This document shows positions 60,771 to 64,000 of a DNA stretch of 64,000 nt, piece after piece. How positions within the stretch are numbered: position 1 is the stretch's first letter; every line of letters begins with the position of its first letter. The stretch covers positions 169,120,275 through 169,184,274 of the forward strand of contig NC_133647.1 in assembly GCF_009905375.1 (NCBI RefSeq). The letters are read 5' to 3'. A model generated the notes under the pieces. The model worked only from the letters and a program-made list of their open reading frames with translations, did not search any database and was not told the origin of the DNA. This stretch comes from Apium graveolens. Its lineage: Eukaryota > Streptophyta > Magnoliopsida > Apiales > Apiaceae. The translations under genes were made by a program, and so were the position numbers.

Positions 60771-62241
60771 GAAAGTATCAGTACTTAGACTTGCAGGGAG
60801 ATTAAAAGCCTTTGATACATCAGAGTTTTCCTAGATTCAATAGACTGTTGTTCAACATCTGTTCCTTTAGTACTCTGAGCATCTGCAAACATATAGCAAA
60901 TAAAACTTAATCTCTCTATTCTTTTACAGTAGTCTCACTACTCCTCACACCACACATATCATGACTTTTAATAATCAGAGCTTCCTCACAAGGATTACTA
61001 AATCATATCTCTCATCTACCTCTCCTTTTACCAGGAAGGATCCTGCCTCTCTTAAATTCTGTTTTTCTCTCAATATTTCCACACATCTCACTGAAAAAGG
61101 CTCAGAAATATTGTCCTACAAAAATAAGAGGTGGCTAAAGAAGGGTGATATATGATCATACAACTAGAGGTAGTCCTTAACTAAGGTCTAGATGTAATCA
61201 TGTCAACAGTATTTATATCGTGAAAAGCTTACTATAAAAGCTGAAAGAACCGAATCAGTATTTAAAATAAATGTTAATAAAGTGATAACAGTATTTATAC
61301 CTTGTGATTACACAATTTAGCTCACAGTTGATACTGTGGTTATGACAGTTGTTGTTCATCAATAATGAGAACCTCCACTTGAATTGGAGAGGATTTGATC
61401 AGGTTACTGTCATGTACCATTATATTAAACCTTGTTCTTCTTGCAAAGAACTAACACTTGAATGTGTTTAATGAAAGCTATCACAGAGTCTTCAGTAAAA
61501 ACTGATGAAACCTCTGTGTCTCTGTTAGTATCATTAAGATCTACCTCAGCAAGTAGTCTCTAACCAACTAAATGTTGTTTCTGAGTGGTGAATCATAATT
61601 CAAGAATTATGTCACTTGATTTTTGGCAACATTTGAGAAAAGAATTCAAGTGTTTCAGGTGTAAGAAGAAATTTAAGATATAAGATATATGAAATTTGAG
61701 ATTGAGTGTGGACAACTTTCTTGATCAGAAAAAGAAAGTTTCAATAGATTTTGAATTGTAAGAGACACTCGAAGATTATAACTCTTAGTGATTAAGAATT
61801 AAATCTTTCCTTAAATTTACCTCTTTAACAGCAGTTACTTCCTGTAGTGCTCAATCTGTATAGAAGTGTCACATGAACTCAAACAGAGATTAGTTTATTT
61901 CACATGCACTATGAAAAATATCTGTTGTTTAGCATGTAGTACTAATTTAACATTTAACATTTAAGAACATTTAAGCACACATAAGAAAGTAAACAAGAAG
62001 TCACTTAAAAAATAAAGAAGCTCAGAGATTTTCATTAATTATGAAGAAGATGAATACAAGACAAAATTATAAAATAATCCTAACACAATCTAGAACTATT
62101 CCTAAAAACTATCACATCTTTAACTTCTTAAGAGCTTATTGCTTCTTCATAGATCGGCGGTGATAGATTCTACTTATTGTACCTGCAAGAGAAATGATAT
62201 TCTCTTGCAGTTCAAGAGCTTCAAGTCTCTGCTGCTCAGCG

Positions 62242-64000
62242 TGTGACGCCCTCAATCTCGGGGTTAGGAAATGAGGACCCACACACCTTTAATCTAATAT
62301 TTTATATAAACATAAACCCCGATTAACTACCAACATGATCAAACAGGATAAAGTATGAGACAAGATTACAATTACCAACCATAAAATATAACTTACAACC
62401 CCAAAATAATATAAAATATACATAGTCGACCCCGACTTGGAACCGACAGATAACCCATTGTATCTTTACAACCTTCTGGCTAAGCATTTTCTCACTCAAA
62501 AATATCTCTACCTGCTCTGGCAACTGGAAGCCCTCAACACGATAGGGACCACCAGGTACGCTCTTACGAGCAGTGTGCCTAAGTCTGGCCATCTTCTTGC
62601 TTAACTGTCAAGGTTAGATTAAAACAAAACATATGAGTATAAAACTCAGCAAGTAACTATAAAGCAGTTATATGATATGAAATCCACAATTTACTTTACC
62701 AAACTCAGGGAATTCTACTTTATCAGTTCTAGGTGGCAGATTTCCATCTTTCGGGTTAAGGAAGGGTTATGAAGGAAAAGTGTGGGGATTTCATGGAACA
62801 AGGCTCAAAGCAGGGTGAAAGCCGACATTCACCATAAATCATTATAGGATCAAAACAGATCTTTCAGAAAGGAAAGCGACAATATTTTCATTATATGGAA
62901 TCAATTATATGATCAACAGATTAAAATCAGGGTTCACGAGCTTTAAGCTTTACAATATCATAATCAACTCTTTTTAACGCAATATAAACCATTTTCATTT
63001 TCAAAGAATTCATTACGGAGTAGGAAGTTTCCATTCCTTTTTAAAATTAATATAGGACCCTTGATTGGACCACTTTATCTTTCATTTCATTATAATACGG
63101 GTGATCAGCCCGTACCGACCTCCATCCGGTCATTAAGGTACCATACGACATAATTTCAGCCTTAAACTGGACTAGCCCCGCTAGCCTCTTACAATGACTG
63201 GACTAGTCCCACTGGCCTCTTACGTCCAATCCAATCCATCAGGAATTCGTTTGGAAAACCTTGAGTTGGAAAAAGTAGGTTTTCTAAATTCATTTTATCA
63301 TTACCAAGAATATGAAATCATTCGGACTCTTTCAAGCCGAAACTCATTCTTAGATTCAATTTCAAGAAATCAAAGTTAAGGAAATGAATCAAGGATAGGA
63401 AAGAGCAATTCTAGGGATCTTGAATCAATGATATCAAGGTACTTAAGTTAGAAGAATCAATATTTGTTTCAAGGATCAATAGGAAATATGGTGATAAAGG
63501 AATATGGTATCATTATGAGGGGTTCGTAAAGGTAATTATAGGGTTTATAACAGTTCATAGTATGACAATTAATTTGAATATGAAAGACGGGTTACCAAAG
63601 GGTTGAATCAATAAGCTTGTCAATAACAGTTTAACAAGATCAAGACAGGGTATCTCGAATCATTAACAGGGGTTCATTATTTTAACAGTTCAATACTCTA
63701 CATGGTATGAATAATAACCTTTCTATAACTATTTACACAAGTAATGAGAGTTACTTGCCTGAATTCGCTTTCCTGAAGGTTGAACTACTGCCACCTAGTA
63801 TACCCTTCCCTTTCCTAGCCTGAATGCCCTCACGCTCCGAATCTACAATAAAAACCAAAACCTTAATCAGTTTCTCAACTCTCGTTCCCGGAACGATCAC
63901 TCAGTACGATAGCTCGATTATACTCTTGACTGAAATATACGAGTATAGCTTATACACATATGCACATAGCACATAGCACATTCCTTTCTCATAGCCTTTA
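62242..64000 (-). repeat. Gypsy (Tekay-like) LTR on the minus strand, running out of the window
   Basis: Read on the minus strand the LTR ends ...GATTGAGGGCGTCACA at 62242. The sequence beyond is not a primer site, so this is a 3' LTR or a solo LTR. It has the same layout as the LTR at 6633-10645: a TTGCTGAGTTTTATACTC motif followed by a small basic frame, preceded by repeated GACTAGTCCAGT-type units. It cuts into the SIRE-like element, and CAGCG (62237-62241) is the likely target duplication. Confidence 0.75.
62323..62592 (-). CDS. Small LTR reading frame with histone H3-tail-like start (89 aa)
   Basis: The frame starts MARLRHTARKSVPGG on the minus strand, directly after the LTR motif that also precedes the 33-aa frame of the other gypsy LTR. 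The N-terminus resembles the histone H3 tail (M-A-R, T-A-R-K-S and G-G in matching order). The remainder is hydrophobic and unlike H3. Nothing shows that it is translated. Chance similarity is possible. Confidence 0.3.
   Translation of the reverse strand: MARLRHTARKSVPGGPYRVEGFQLPEQVEIFLSEKMLSQKVVKIQWVICRFQVGVDYVYFILFWGCKLYFMVGNCNLVSYFILFDHVGS

Larger units (their letters stand above)
58280..62241 (-). mobile_element. SIRE-like Ty1/copia element, 3' part
   Basis: Read on the minus strand, an LTR begins TGTTATGAGC at 58834 after the polypurine run TTGGGGGAGAT (58835-58845) and ends GGCCTAACA at 58280. Upstream of the polypurine run is a long, broken, non-pol reading frame, as in SIRE elements, which carry an extra ORF before the 3' LTR. 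No pol motif was found before the element is interrupted at 62242 by a gypsy LTR. The lineage call rests on this arrangement and the polypurine tract only. Confidence 0.65.

Overview
This is plant nuclear DNA, from a eudicot and possibly an asterid (the lineage is inference). Genes are split by AT-rich introns with GT-AG borders, retrotransposons are nested in one another, and Stowaway, hAT, Mutator and Helitron elements are all present. Window composition is AT-rich.

Layout. 1-10645: most of a Ty3/gypsy chromovirus (Tekay/Del type) with a 4.0-kb 3' LTR. Its gag-pol is full of stops, yet the two LTRs differ at about one base over the 1052 bp that can be compared. It is inserted in the 5' LTR of an older Ty1/copia element (10646-16163), whose integrase gene is itself split by a 680-bp hAT-type element with an exact 8-bp target duplication. 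20.5-24.4 kb: an intact 12-exon LysM receptor kinase of the CERK1/NFR1 type. 27.0-34.0 kb, minus strand: an intact six-exon RNI/LRR-like gene. Its 3.1-kb intron holds a 408-bp Helitron, and its 2.2-kb intron holds a 1013-bp Pack-MULE carrying the promoter and first coding segment of an eIF3 subunit L gene. 36.2-39.4 kb: an intact two-exon non-RD LRR receptor kinase (EFR/Xa21 type). 42.2-43.6 kb: a broken ankyrin-PGG membrane protein gene. 44.7-46.7 kb: several foldback elements. 46.8-48.1 kb: an F-box protein gene. 54.6-56.4 kb, minus strand: an intact four-exon small acyl-CoA-binding protein gene. 56.6-64 kb: nested elements again, with two hAT-like elements, a SIRE-like copia element inserted in the second, and a minus-strand gypsy LTR inserted in the SIRE-like element.

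How the genes relate. Four of the loci belong to families that work in plant immunity: the LysM kinase (chitin or Nod-factor type perception), the non-RD LRR kinase, the ankyrin-PGG relic and the F-box protein. They do not form an operon-like unit. The RNI-like gene and the LRR kinase diverge from a 2.2-kb spacer. The most unusual observations are the Pack-MULE promoter capture inside a live gene's intron on the same strand, the gypsy element with near-identical LTRs and a dead interior, and a small LTR reading frame whose N-terminus resembles the histone H3 tail.
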